Source of the DNA: Chitinophaga silvisoli
Lineage (GTDB): Bacteria; Bacteroidota; Bacteroidia; Chitinophagales; Chitinophagaceae
Assembly: GCF_003412465.1 (NCBI RefSeq)
Contig: NZ_QTJV01000001.1
Coordinates: forward strand, 62,001-126,000
Reading direction: 5' to 3'
Length of the DNA stretch: 64,000 nucleotides
In this document: positions 1-8,279 of the stretch, one piece after another
How the letters are laid out: every line of letters starts with the position of its first letter
How positions within the stretch are numbered: position 1 is the first letter of the stretch
The notes under the pieces: model-generated
Told to the model about the DNA's origin: nothing
Databases searched by the model: none
What the model saw: only the letters and a program-made list of their open reading frames with translations
Position numbers and translations under genes: made by a program

Positions 1-2
1 CA

Positions 3-902
3 AGAGGTGGTGGAAAAACCCATCAGTTCTATGCATCTATGGGCCGCAACATCGCCAACAAAGAAATTCAGCTGACGATACAAGGTCAGACCATCAGTTC
101 CAACTTCGGTACCGTGGATTCTGCACAGTATAATATTGAACAGCTTGTGCATGCCGGTATTGCCAACGAACTTTTCTCCAGCCGTGAAAAGACGCTGACT
201 ACCGAGCAGGAAGAGGTGTTGCAGACACTGGCAGATGCAGGTTTTGAGTCCTTCAATCAACTGAAGAATCATCCGGACTTCCTGGATTACCTGAACTACG
301 CAAGCCCGCTTCGCTATTATGCAGAAACCAACATCGGTAGCCGTCCGTCCAAGAGAAACGGAGCCGGCAAGCTGAACCTGAATGATCTGAGGGCCGTGCC
401 TTATGTAGGTGCATGGAGCCAGATTAAACAGAATGTTCCGGGTTTCTTCGGCGTAGGTTATGGCCTGGAAGAAATGGAAAAGGCAGGCAAATGGGAACAA
501 CTGCAGGATCTGTATAAAAACTCCCTGTTTTTCCGTACCCTGCTGGACAACTGTGAGATGGCGATGAAGAAGTGTTACTTCCCGCTCACTGCTGCCTATA
601 AAAACCACCCGCAGTTTGGTGAAGTTTGGACGCTGATCCATGATGAATTCCAGCGTACCCGTACTTACCTCCTGAAACTGACAGGCCACTCTGACCTGAT
701 GTCTCATTACCCAATCGACCAGTTGTCTATCCAGATGCGTGAGCGTATCGTACTGCCTTTGCTCACGATTCAGCAGTACGCATTAACCCGCATCCGGGAG
801 ATGAATGAGGCCGGAAATGGGGATGGCCTGAAGGAAATCTTCGAGAAACTAGTCGTAAGATGTTCGTTTGGAATTATCAACGCGGGAAGAAACTCTGCAT
901 AG
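3..902 (+). CDS. ppc: Phosphoenolpyruvate carboxylase, C-terminal part (5' end outside window)
   Basis: Carboxylates phosphoenolpyruvate to oxaloacetate, the cytosolic anaplerotic reaction feeding the TCA cycle. The reading frame is open from the left edge; its first residues RGGGKTH match the glycine-rich catalytic loop of PEPC (RGGGPTH in most members), with Lys in place of Pro. The roughly 300 residues seen cover the C-terminal part of the barrel, and the protein ends in GIINAGRNSA, the counterpart of the family's conserved C-terminal tail (usually ending RNTG). The first internal ATG at 39 is not the start. A strong terminator follows 20 bases after the stop, so the gene is transcriptionally separate from the urease operon. 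The K-for-P change and the Ser-Ala tail are mild departures from the enterobacterial sequence. Identification is firm; the rest of the gene lies to the left. Confidence 0.93.
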   Translation, partial: RGGGKTHQFYASMGRNIANKEIQLTIQGQTISSNFGTVDSAQYNIEQLVHAGIANELFSSREKTLTTEQEEVLQTLADAGFESFNQLKNHPDFLDYLNYASPLRYYAETNIGSRPSKRNGAGKLNLNDLRAVPYVGAWSQIKQNVPGFFGVGYGLEEMEKAGKWEQLQDLYKNSLFFRTLLDNCEMAMKKCYFPLTAAYKNHPQFGEVWTLIHDEFQRTRTYLLKLTGHSDLMSHYPIDQLSIQMRERIVLPLLTIQQYALTRIREMNEAGNGDGLKEIFEKLVVRCSFGIINAGRNSA

Positions 903-921
903 AAATAATTTTAATAAGTTG

Positions 922-950
922 AAAGCCGGACTAATCATCCGGCTTTTTTT
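922..950 (+). terminator. Rho-independent terminator after ppc
   Basis: A perfect 9-bp stem, AAAGCCGGA at 922-930 and TCCGGCTTT at 938-946, closes a 7-base loop and runs into seven T residues. It ends the ppc transcript before ureA. Confidence 0.92.
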
Positions 951-984
951 GTAATTTACCCCATAACCCAAAATCTAAAGTCGT

Positions 985-1287
985 ATGCATTTAACAGCCC
1001 GGGAACAGGAAAAATTGTTGCTCTTTTTGGCTGGTGAACTGGCCGAAAAGCGCAAGGCCAGAGGGGTAAAACTGAACTATCCTGAAGCCATAGCACTGAT
1101 CAGCAGCCGCCTGCAGGAAGGTGCGAGGGATGGGCAGTCCGTAGCACAGCTCATGCAGTATGGTGCCACCATCCTTACCCGCGAAGATGTAATGGAAGGG
1201 GTACCGGAAATGATAGACGAGATCCAGATTGAAGCTACTTTTCCAGATGGCTCCAAGCTGGTAACTGTACACCACCCCATCAGATAA
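985..1287 (+). CDS. ureA: Urease subunit gamma
   Basis: Smallest structural subunit of the nickel enzyme urease, which hydrolyses urea to ammonia and carbamate in the cytosol. The 100-residue length and the sequence ([12 protein letters not shown] at the N-terminus, [13 protein letters not shown] around residues 23-35, VHHPI at the end) are those of stand-alone bacterial UreA. It is the first gene of an eight-gene co-directional run (985-6682), 35 bases after the ppc terminator. Only 16 bases separate it from ureB, so the two are cotranscribed. Gamma, beta and alpha are separate genes here, unlike the fused subunits of Helicobacter. No clear TAnnTTTG promoter box was found in the short upstream gap. 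Confidence 0.97.
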   Translation: MHLTAREQEKLLLFLAGELAEKRKARGVKLNYPEAIALISSRLQEGARDGQSVAQLMQYGATILTREDVMEGVPEMIDEIQIEATFPDGSKLVTVHHPIR

Positions 1288-1303
1288 AACCAAAATCTAT
1301 GTT

Positions 1304-1678
1304 ATGATTCCCGGAGAATACTTTATTAAGCCCGGTCATATCAACGCCAACGAAGGCCGTGATACCGCCACCGTCACCGTAGTGAACACCGGCGACAGAC
1401 CCGTACAAATAGGATCTCACACGCATTTTTTCGAAGTCAACCGCATGCTCTCCTTTGACCGCAAAACAGCTTTTGGCAAGCGCCTGAACATTATGGCAGG
1501 CACCGCCGTGCGTTTTGAACCAGGTGAAGAAAAGACGGTGGAGCTGGTGAACCTGGGAGGTGCCAGGAATGCATATGGCATGAACAACCTGGTGAATGGC
1601 AGTACCACTACCGCCATCTCAGCCACCCAGGCCATGAAGAAAATTAATGAAGGTCACTTTAAAAACAATCCCTCATGA
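1304..1678 (+). CDS. ureB: Urease subunit beta
   Basis: Beta structural subunit of urease, which packs on the alpha subunit in the (alpha-beta-gamma)3 assembly. It begins [11 protein letters not shown] and contains the family core with [21 protein letters not shown] (from about residue 26) and the GTAVRFEPG segment (near residue 65). At 124 residues it is slightly longer than the roughly 105-residue enterobacterial UreB, because of a short C-terminal extension ending in KNNPS. Its TGA stop overlaps the ureC ATG in an ATGA arrangement at 1675-1678, a sign of translational coupling. Identification is firm. Confidence 0.97.
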   Translation: MIPGEYFIKPGHINANEGRDTATVTVVNTGDRPVQIGSHTHFFEVNRMLSFDRKTAFGKRLNIMAGTAVRFEPGEEKTVELVNLGGARNAYGMNNLVNGSTTTAISATQAMKKINEGHFKNNPS

Positions 1679-3390
1679 GCCTGCAGATCAACAGAGCGCG
1701 TTACGCTGCCATGTATGGCCCTACTACCGGCGACAAGGTGAGACTGGGAGATACCGATATCATCATTGAAATAGAAAAGGACTTTACTGTATACGGAGAC
1801 GAGGCCAAATTCGGCGGCGGAAAAACGATCCGCGACGGAATGGCGCAGTCCTCCACTGCCACCCGCAACGAAGGTGTGCTGGATATGGTGATCACCAGTG
1901 TAATGATTATTGACCACTGGGGTATCGTGAAAGCAGACATCGGCATCAAAGACGGGCGCATTGTAAAAATAGGCAAGGCAGGCAACCCGGATACCATGGA
2001 TGGAGTAGATCCCGACATGATCATCGGTGCCAGCACTGAAGTACATGGTGGTGCGGGTTTGATCGCTACTGCCGGAGGGATCGATACACATATTCACTTC
2101 ATCAGTCCCCAGCAGATCACCCATGCCCTGCATAGCGGAATTACCACTATGATTGGCGGTGGTACAGGACCTGCTGATGGCACGAACGCAACTACTGTTA
2201 CTCCCGGTGCCTGGTTCATTCGCAAAATGCTGGAAGCGGCAGATGCATTCCCGATGAACCTGGGTTTCCTGGGCAAAGGTAACTGTGCCACCGTAGAGCC
2301 ATTGAAAGAACAGGTGGAAGCAGGAGCACTGGGCTTGAAGATTCATGAAGACTGGGGTGCTACCCCGGCAGTCATAGATGCCTCCCTGAAAGTGGCGGAT
2401 CAATATGATGTACAGGTAGCGATCCATACCGATACGCTGAATGAATCCGGTTTCCTGGAAGATACAATTCAGGCTATCAATGGCCGCGTGATTCATACCT
2501 ACCATACGGAAGGTGCCGGTGGCGGGCATGCGCCGGATATTATCAAGGCTGCCATGTACCCGAATATCCTGCCTTCATCTACCAATCCTACCAGACCTTA
2601 TACGGTGAATACCATCGATGAGCACCTGGACATGCTGATGGTTTGTCACCACCTGGATAAGAGTGTGCCTGAGGATGTATCTTTTGCTGATAGCCGGATC
2701 CGCCCGGAGACGATTGCTGCGGAAGACATTCTGCATGACCTGGGAGTATTCAGTATGATGAGTTCCGATTCACAGGCCATGGGCCGCGTAGGAGAGGTGA
2801 TCATCCGTACCTGGCAGACGGCGGATAAGATGAAAAAGCAAAGGGGCTACCTGCCTGAAGATAAGGAAAACGACAACTTCAGGGCAAAACGTTATGTAGC
2901 GAAGTATACTATCAATCCTGCTATTACACATGGTATTGCTGAACATGTAGGCTCACTGGAAGCCGGCAAGCTGGCAGATATCGTGTTGTGGAAACCTGCG
3001 TTGTTCGGTGCCAAGCCGGAGATGATCATCAAAGGCGGTATGATCATTTGCAGCAGAATGGGAGATCCGAATGCATCTATTCCTACACCGCAACCAGTGA
3101 TCTACAGGGAGATGTTCGGTGCCTTTTCAAAAGCATTGCACAATACCTGTGTAACCTTTGTATCGCAGGCGGCGGTGAATAATAATATTGCGGCTACCTA
3201 TGGGTTGCAGAAAATCGTATTGCCGGTGAAGAACTGCCGCAATATTGGCAAGAAAGACCTGATCCACAATAACAGTACGCCTGATATCAAGGTGAATCCT
3301 GAAACATATGAAGTATCGGTAGACGGGAAGGTAGTAACCTGCGAACCTGCTACGGTACTGCCATTAGCTCAACGTTATTTTCTATTTTAA
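1675..3390 (+). CDS. ureC: Urease subunit alpha (catalytic)
   Basis: Catalytic subunit of urease, an amidohydrolase-fold protein with a dinuclear nickel centre. All expected ligands are visible: H139 and H141 in the DTHIHF motif, the lysine to be carbamylated K222 (GLKIHEDWG), H251, H277 ([12 protein letters not shown]) and D365 (SSDSQAMGR). The mobile-flap Cys-His pair is C324-H325 (MVCHHLD), the substrate-side His is H224 and the catalytic Arg is R341. Length, 571 residues, is standard. The start overlaps the end of ureB by four bases, and ureE begins directly after the stop codon. Every catalytic residue is present, so the enzyme should be active if nickel is delivered. Confidence 0.98.
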   Translation: MSLQINRARYAAMYGPTTGDKVRLGDTDIIIEIEKDFTVYGDEAKFGGGKTIRDGMAQSSTATRNEGVLDMVITSVMIIDHWGIVKADIGIKDGRIVKIGKAGNPDTMDGVDPDMIIGASTEVHGGAGLIATAGGIDTHIHFISPQQITHALHSGITTMIGGGTGPADGTNATTVTPGAWFIRKMLEAADAFPMNLGFLGKGNCATVEPLKEQVEAGALGLKIHEDWGATPAVIDASLKVADQYDVQVAIHTDTLNESGFLEDTIQAINGRVIHTYHTEGAGGGHAPDIIKAAMYPNILPSSTNPTRPYTVNTIDEHLDMLMVCHHLDKSVPEDVSFADSRIRPETIAAEDILHDLGVFSMMSSDSQAMGRVGEVIIRTWQTADKMKKQRGYLPEDKENDNFRAKRYVAKYTINPAITHGIAEHVGSLEAGKLADIVLWKPALFGAKPEMIIKGGMIICSRMGDPNASIPTPQPVIYREMFGAFSKALHNTCVTFVSQAAVNNNIAATYGLQKIVLPVKNCRNIGKKDLIHNNSTPDIKVNPETYEVSVDGKVVTCEPATVLPLAQRYFLF

Positions 3391-3897
3391 ATGATCCTGA
3401 TAAATTCGATACAGGGAAATGTGCAGTCATTTGATCCGGGTGCAAGGGTAGTAGACCTGTTGCAGTTGGAATGGTTTGAGACGAATAAAAAGATCATGCG
3501 CCGCAATACCCTTGGTGGACGGGAAATAGGCTGGAAGGTCGTAAAAGGATTCCCTGTTTTGCAGGAGGGAGATATTCTCTGGATGGATGATCATACAGTC
3601 ATTGCCGTGAGTATCCTGCCGGCGGCGGCTATTGTGCTCAAACCAATCAGCATGCTGGATATGGCAACTATCTGTTACGAGATTGGCAACAAGCACCTGC
3701 CTTTATTTATCGTCAATGAAGAAGTATTAGTGCCTTACGAAGATCCCTTATTTCGCTGGCTGGAAGCTAAAGGATATCAGCCACTGCGTGAACAGAGGGT
3801 TTTGACAAATATGCTGCGAAGTAATGTGCAGCCACATGAACATGGATCGGGCAGCACCTTATTCAGTAAAATACTGCAGCTGACTACAAAATCTTAG
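3391..3897 (+). CDS. ureE: Urease accessory protein UreE (nickel metallochaperone)
   Basis: Dimeric cytosolic chaperone that brings nickel to the UreD-UreF-UreG-apourease complex. The protein has the two-domain UreE layout: an N-terminal peptide-binding domain (about residues 1-75), then a metal-binding domain with YEIGNKHLPLF, where H102 is the counterpart of the conserved interface nickel ligand (His96 in Klebsiella UreE). The C-terminus has a short HEH (H149, H151) instead of the long His-rich tail seen in Klebsiella. So it is probably a nickel carrier rather than a storage protein. The ATG directly follows the ureC stop codon, and ureF begins two bases after the stop. Confidence 0.93.
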   Translation: MILINSIQGNVQSFDPGARVVDLLQLEWFETNKKIMRRNTLGGREIGWKVVKGFPVLQEGDILWMDDHTVIAVSILPAAAIVLKPISMLDMATICYEIGNKHLPLFIVNEEVLVPYEDPLFRWLEAKGYQPLREQRVLTNMLRSNVQPHEHGSGSTLFSKILQLTTKS

Positions 3898-3899
3898 TT

Positions 3900-4571
3900 A
3901 TGCAAAACTGGTTGCCACATTTGTTGCACCTGTCCGACCCGGCATTGCCGGTAGGGGCTTACACCCATTCCAATGGGTTGGAGACCTATGTGCAGCAAGG
4001 GCTGGTGTACGATGTAAATACCGCGGGTGCCTACATCCGCAACATGCTGGAATATAATTTTATTTACAACGATGGCTTCTTTGCATGGCAGGGATATCTG
4101 GCTGCTGCTGCGGGAGATTTGGAACTATTATTATCCCTGGATGAAGAGTGTACTGCATTGAAGTCGCCGATGGAAATGAGACAGGCCAGCCAGAAGTTGG
4201 GGCTGCGGTTGCTGAAGCTGATGATGCCATTGACAAAGCATGCATTTGCAAAGGAATATGCTTCGCAAACAACTGGTCATTATTGTTTAGTATTCGGTGC
4301 ATATGCTTACCTGCTGGGTGTTCCATTGGAAGAGGCTATGATTGCCTTTTATTACAATGCGGCTACAGGCATGGTCACGAATTGTGTGAAACTGGTGCCC
4401 CTTGGCCAACAACAGGGGCAGGAAATATTATATAGTTTATTGCCCTTATTGCCTGGGTGGGTGGCTAAAACGCAAACGATTCCCCGCGAGCTTGCAGGTC
4501 GCTGCAGCCCTGCATTTGATATCAGCTGTATGCAGCATGAAAAATTATACTCAAGGTTATACATGTCGTAA
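3900..4571 (+). CDS. ureF: Urease accessory protein UreF
   Basis: All-helical activation protein that bridges UreD and UreG and acts as the fidelity checkpoint during nickel insertion. The N-terminal sequence LLHLSDPALPVGAYTHSNG (about residues 7-25) is the UreF signature, and the 223-residue length is normal. The later segment with GMVTNCVKLVPLGQQQGQ is the conserved region near the C-terminus. The gene lies two bases after ureE, and the stop is immediately followed by the ureG ATG, so the order E-F-G-D is tightly packed and probably translationally coupled. Confidence 0.95.
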   Translation: MQNWLPHLLHLSDPALPVGAYTHSNGLETYVQQGLVYDVNTAGAYIRNMLEYNFIYNDGFFAWQGYLAAAAGDLELLLSLDEECTALKSPMEMRQASQKLGLRLLKLMMPLTKHAFAKEYASQTTGHYCLVFGAYAYLLGVPLEEAMIAFYYNAATGMVTNCVKLVPLGQQQGQEILYSLLPLLPGWVAKTQTIPRELAGRCSPAFDISCMQHEKLYSRLYMS

Positions 4572-5186
4572 ATGGAGAACAGAAAATACATAAAAATAGG
4601 TGTGGCCGGACCTGTAGGTGCTGGCAAGACTGCTTTGATAGAACGCTTATCCCGCCAGTTGCACGAGACGTATAGCCTGGCGGTGATCACGAATGATATT
4701 TATACAAAGGAGGATGCGGAATTCCTCATGAAAAATAGCCTGCTACCAGCCGGACGTATTATTGGGGTGGAAACGGGAGGTTGTCCGCATACCGCTATCC
4801 GTGAGGATGCCAGTATGAACCTGGAAGCGGTGGATGAGATGGTATCCCGCTACCCGGATGTGGAAATCATCTTCATTGAGAGTGGGGGTGATAACCTTTC
4901 TGCGACATTTAGTCCTGATCTGGCAGATGTGACCATCTTTGTGATCGATGTGGCAGAAGGCGATAAGATTCCCCGAAAGGGAGGTCCGGGTATTACCCGC
5001 TCCGACCTGTTAGTGATCAACAAGATTGACCTGGCCCCTTATGTGAATGCGAGCCTGGAAGTGATGGAAAGAGATGCCCGGAAAATGCGGGTGGACAGGC
5101 CTTTTATATTTACCAACCTGATGTCTCTGCAGGGATTGGACCAGGTAATTGACTGGATCAAAAAGTACGCGCTACTGGAAGTATAA
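4572..5186 (+). CDS. ureG: Urease accessory GTPase UreG
   Basis: SIMIBI-class GTPase whose GTP hydrolysis drives nickel delivery to urease. The P-loop GPVGAGKT spans residues 13-20, the nickel-binding CPH motif lies at 71-73 ([11 protein letters not shown]), the Walker B-like segment contains FIESGGDNL, and the guanine-specificity motif is NKID. Length, 204 residues, matches the family. The stop codon shares one base with the start of ureD (TAATG at 5184-5188). The N-terminus has no His-rich extension, so UreG is probably not a second nickel store. Confidence 0.97.
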   Translation: MENRKYIKIGVAGPVGAGKTALIERLSRQLHETYSLAVITNDIYTKEDAEFLMKNSLLPAGRIIGVETGGCPHTAIREDASMNLEAVDEMVSRYPDVEIIFIESGGDNLSATFSPDLADVTIFVIDVAEGDKIPRKGGPGITRSDLLVINKIDLAPYVNASLEVMERDARKMRVDRPFIFTNLMSLQGLDQVIDWIKKYALLEV

Positions 5187-5968
5187 TGTATAGTGAGTTA
5201 CAAATAAATACTGCAGCGCGGAATAGTAAAACATATCTGCAACACTGCTATTTTACCCGTCCTTTCAAGGTGGCGGATATCAGCGGGCAGCATACGGCGG
5301 AATTACACCTGACGCTGATGAGTGCTTCGCCGGGCATCCTGGATGGCGATGAATATGATATGAAAGTAAATGTGGCGGCAGGCACCAGTCTGCATCTGTA
5401 TACACAGTCTTATCAGCGCATCTTCCAGATGAAATCCGGTGCAAAGCAGTTGTTTTCAGTCCATCTGGGTGCCGGCAGCAGTTTCTTTTACCTGCCGCAT
5501 CCCAGTGTACCTCATGAAAATGCTGTATTCACAGCTGTAAATAAGATACAGATGGAGAAGGAGAGTCGCCTCTTGTGGGGAGAGATCATCACCTGTGGAC
5601 GTAAGCTGAGTGGAGAAGTATTTCGCTGCCGGCATTTTCAGAGTACTACGGAGGTCCGGTATGAGGGGAAGCTGGTATTCAAGGATGTGACTTTGCTGGA
5701 GCCTGCACAGATTCCGGCAGGGGAGATGGGGCAGTGGGAGGAATACACCCATCAGGGTTCCCTGTATTGGCAGGATTTGTCAGTAGATGTGGAGGAAATG
5801 GCAGCTGAGGTTTATGACCTTTTGTCCGCAGAGCCAGGCATCAGGGGCGGTGTATCCAGAACAGCTGCAGGTGCCTTGCTGGTAAGGGTTTTGGGCCAGG
5901 GTGGTGAGCAGCTCTACCAGCTATTTAAAAAGATAGCATTGCTGGCAGGAGAAGAAAGAAGACTTTAA
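5186..5968 (+). CDS. ureD: Urease accessory protein UreD
   Basis: Scaffold protein (UreD, called UreH in Helicobacter) that binds apourease and passes nickel through an internal tunnel. Family features include HLTLMSASPGILDGDEY (about residues 35-51), the YTQSYQRIFQM segment (about 71-81) and the FYLPHPSVPHENA region (about 100-112). The 260-residue length fits. Unusually compared with Klebsiella, where ureD comes first, it is the last accessory gene here, the E-F-G-D order common in Bacteroidota and Actinobacteria. The start overlaps the ureG stop by one base. Confidence 0.94.
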   Translation: MYSELQINTAARNSKTYLQHCYFTRPFKVADISGQHTAELHLTLMSASPGILDGDEYDMKVNVAAGTSLHLYTQSYQRIFQMKSGAKQLFSVHLGAGSSFFYLPHPSVPHENAVFTAVNKIQMEKESRLLWGEIITCGRKLSGEVFRCRHFQSTTEVRYEGKLVFKDVTLLEPAQIPAGEMGQWEEYTHQGSLYWQDLSVDVEEMAAEVYDLLSAEPGIRGGVSRTAAGALLVRVLGQGGEQLYQLFKKIALLAGEERRL

Positions 5969-5980
5969 AATGATCATGGT

Positions 5981-6682
5981 ATGAATATGGAGCTACAGTT
6001 GCTCATTATCACGGCGTTGACTATCAGTACCCTGCATACAGTGACGGGACCGGATCATTATGTTCCGTTCATAGCCCTGAGCAGGGTAAGGAACTGGTCG
6101 ATTGGCAAAACGGTGGTATGGACGCTGCTTTGTGGTGTGGCCCATGTGGGTAGTTCGGTGTTGTTGGGATTGCTGGGAATTGCATTGGGCTGGTCTTTGT
6201 CCAGGATCAGTGGCCTGGAAAACCTGCGGGGTGGTATAGCCGGATGGGCATTGCTCAGTTTTGGATTGTTGTACACAATCTGGGGACTGAAACGAGCCTG
6301 GCAAAACAAGGTGCACAAGCATTTTGATGTATACGACAACGGGGATATATATGTATATGAGCATAAACACGAACAAATCGTGTATCCGCAGGAGCGGAGA
6401 AAGGTGACACCATGGATTATGCTTATTATCTTTGGTCTCGGGCCATGTGAACCACTGATACCTTTATTGACATATCCGGCCGCGCAACATTCTACTTACG
6501 CTATGGTATTGCTCATCGTGGTATTTACGCTCTTTACATTACTGACTATGGTGGCGATGGTGCTGTTGGGTTATTATGGCTTTTCGCTGTTGACAACCAG
6601 TCGATTGGAGCGATATGTGCATGCCTTGGGAGGATTCACCATTTTTATTTGTGGGTTGGGCATGGTGTGGCTGGGTTGGTAA
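5981..6682 (+). CDS. UreH/NiCoT-like membrane protein, probable nickel permease of the urease operon
   Basis: Multi-pass inner-membrane protein of 233 residues with about six hydrophobic segments. The first helix carries HTVTGPDH (about residues 20-27), resembling the HX4DH nickel-ligand motif of NiCoT permeases and the HAxxPDH motif of UreH/RcnA-like proteins, but with one extra residue between the His and the Asp-His pair. A charged cytosolic loop at about residues 105-140 (YDNGDIYVYEHKHEQ) has two His. A second conserved-looking stretch, FGLGPCEPLIPLL, opens the second half. It starts 12 bases after ureD, which suggests nickel uptake for urease. Transport function is inferred; the sequence does not show whether the ion is nickel, cobalt or something else. 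Confidence 0.75.
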   Translation: MNMELQLLIITALTISTLHTVTGPDHYVPFIALSRVRNWSIGKTVVWTLLCGVAHVGSSVLLGLLGIALGWSLSRISGLENLRGGIAGWALLSFGLLYTIWGLKRAWQNKVHKHFDVYDNGDIYVYEHKHEQIVYPQERRKVTPWIMLIIFGLGPCEPLIPLLTYPAAQHSTYAMVLLIVVFTLFTLLTMVAMVLLGYYGFSLLTTSRLERYVHALGGFTIFICGLGMVWLGW

Positions 6683-6706
6683 GTATAAAAATTTACTGGT
6701 ACAAAT

Positions 6707-6735
6707 CATCGGGTGAATTGAATGTTTTCCCGATG
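6707..6735 (+). other. Hairpin after the urease operon
   Basis: CATCGGG at 6707-6713 pairs with CCCGATG at 6729-6735 around a 15-base loop. There is no T-tract, so this may be an RNA 3'-end stabiliser or a weak terminator; its role is uncertain. Confidence 0.4.
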
Positions 6736-6811
6736 CGCACATTGATTATGTACCATTCCTAATTGATAATTCGTAATTTTACTTCATCTTTTGGCTTTTA
6801 CACGATAATTT

Positions 6812-8212
6812 ATGGCACAAAGCGTATTCGATTTTGGCATGATTGGTCTTGGCGTAATGGGTAGAAACCTGTTGCTGAACATGGCTGATCATGGCTTTTC
6901 CGTTATTGGTTTTGACAAGGATACAACCAAGACCGGAGCACTGGAATCGGCTGCTACAGCTGGCACTACCGTGAAGGGAGTGGCTGAACTGGCAACCATG
7001 GTACAATTGCTGGAGCGTCCGCGCAAACTGATGATGCTGGTTCCCGCAGGGAAACCGGTAGATGATGTAATCGAGTCACTGATCCCGCTGTTAGAGCAGG
7101 GCGACGTAGTGATCGATGGCGGTAACTCTCATTATACTGATACCCTGCGCAGGGTGAAATATCTGCGTGAGAAGGGGATCCATTTTATGGGCATCGGCGT
7201 ATCCGGTGGTGAAAAGGGAGCCCGTACGGGACCCAGCATCATGCCGGGTGGCGACAAGGAAGCTTATGAAAAGGTAAGACCTATGCTGGAGGCAGTATCT
7301 GCCAAGGTAAATGGTACTCCTTGTGTAGCTTACCTGGGTAAGGAAGGTGCCGGCCATTATGTGAAAATGGTACATAATGGTATTGAGTATTCCATCATGC
7401 AGCTGATCAGCGAAACTTATGCCTTGCTGAAGAAGGAAGGCCTGAGCAACGAGCAGCTTCACGAAACATTCAAAAAATGGAATGAAGGCGATCTGCAATC
7501 ATTCCTCATCGAAATCACTGCAGACATCTTCCTGCAAAAGGATGACAAGACCAGTGCACACCTTGTAGACGTTATCTCTGACAAAGCTGGTTCCAAGGGA
7601 ACTGGTAAGTGGACTTCACAGGATGCAATGGAACTGCCTGTAGCCGTACCGGTGATTGATACAGCTGTAGCTATGCGTACAGTGTCTGGTTACAAGGACG
7701 AGCGCGTAGAAGCTGCAAAAATTTATAACTCTTCCGAATCTGCGCCTGCACTGAGTGTAGAGCAGATTCACGATGCACTGAGCTTTGGTATTCTGCTGAG
7801 CTATGCACAGGGTCTGGCTATGCTGACACAGGCATCCAGGGAACTGGAAATGGAAATTCCATTGCCTGAAGTAGTGAAAGTATGGAGAGGCGGTTGTATC
7901 ATCCGTTCTACCCTCCTGGAAGTATTTACACGCGCATATGAGGCTAACCCAACCTTGCCAAACATCTTATTGAGTGAAGAGATTGCAGCTATCGTGAAGC
8001 AGGTAGTTGGTAATACCCGTACTGTAGTAGCAAGTGCTGCACAGTCAGGGATAGCAGCAGCAGGTATTATGTCTGCACTGTCTTACTTCGATGCATATCG
8101 TACAGAGCGTATGCCTACCAACCTTGTACAGGCACAGCGTGATTACTTTGGTGCACATACCTATCAGCGTATAGACCAACCCGGTACTTTCCATACCGTG
8201 TGGGGAGAATAA
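6812..8212 (+). CDS. gnd: 6-phosphogluconate dehydrogenase, decarboxylating
   Basis: Oxidises 6-phosphogluconate to ribulose 5-phosphate and CO2, making NADPH, the third step of the oxidative pentose phosphate pathway. The Rossmann motif GLGVMGRN lies at residues 12-19. The substrate site shows SGGEKGARTGPSIMPGG (about 131-147) and the catalytic GAGHYVKMVHNGIEY block with the conserved Lys and Asn. The C-terminal all-helical domain ends with QRDYFGAHTYQR, typical of the long 6PGDH class. It is first of a gnd-zwf-pgl run, so the three enzymes of the branch are made together although in reverse pathway order. The upstream gap contains TAATTTTA, one mismatch from the TAnnTTTG box. Confidence 0.97.
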   Translation: MAQSVFDFGMIGLGVMGRNLLLNMADHGFSVIGFDKDTTKTGALESAATAGTTVKGVAELATMVQLLERPRKLMMLVPAGKPVDDVIESLIPLLEQGDVVIDGGNSHYTDTLRRVKYLREKGIHFMGIGVSGGEKGARTGPSIMPGGDKEAYEKVRPMLEAVSAKVNGTPCVAYLGKEGAGHYVKMVHNGIEYSIMQLISETYALLKKEGLSNEQLHETFKKWNEGDLQSFLIEITADIFLQKDDKTSAHLVDVISDKAGSKGTGKWTSQDAMELPVAVPVIDTAVAMRTVSGYKDERVEAAKIYNSSESAPALSVEQIHDALSFGILLSYAQGLAMLTQASRELEMEIPLPEVVKVWRGGCIIRSTLLEVFTRAYEANPTLPNILLSEEIAAIVKQVVGNTRTVVASAAQSGIAAAGIMSALSYFDAYRTERMPTNLVQAQRDYFGAHTYQRIDQPGTFHTVWGE

Positions 8213-8221
8213 ATCGTTGCG

Positions 8222-8254
8222 GCCTGACCGGGATTGCGCACAACCCCGTCAGGC
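8222..8254 (+). other. Intercistronic stem-loop between gnd and zwf
   Basis: GCCTGAC at 8222-8228 pairs with GTCAGGC at 8248-8254, with extra G-C pairing in the interior. No T-run follows, so it is not a standard terminator; it may stabilise or process the gnd-zwf message. Confidence 0.5.
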
Positions 8255-8279
8255 TGCGCTGCTTAAAAAACATTATTTT

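Noticed and set aside
1654..2529. 291-residue open frame on the minus strand
   Set aside because: It lies wholly antisense to ureC, whose catalytic residues are all intact; the translation is low-complexity and unlike any family.
8217..8279. Upstream extension of zwf from a TTG
   Set aside because: It runs through the gnd-zwf hairpin and shows no similarity to the family N-terminus; ATG 8280 fits.
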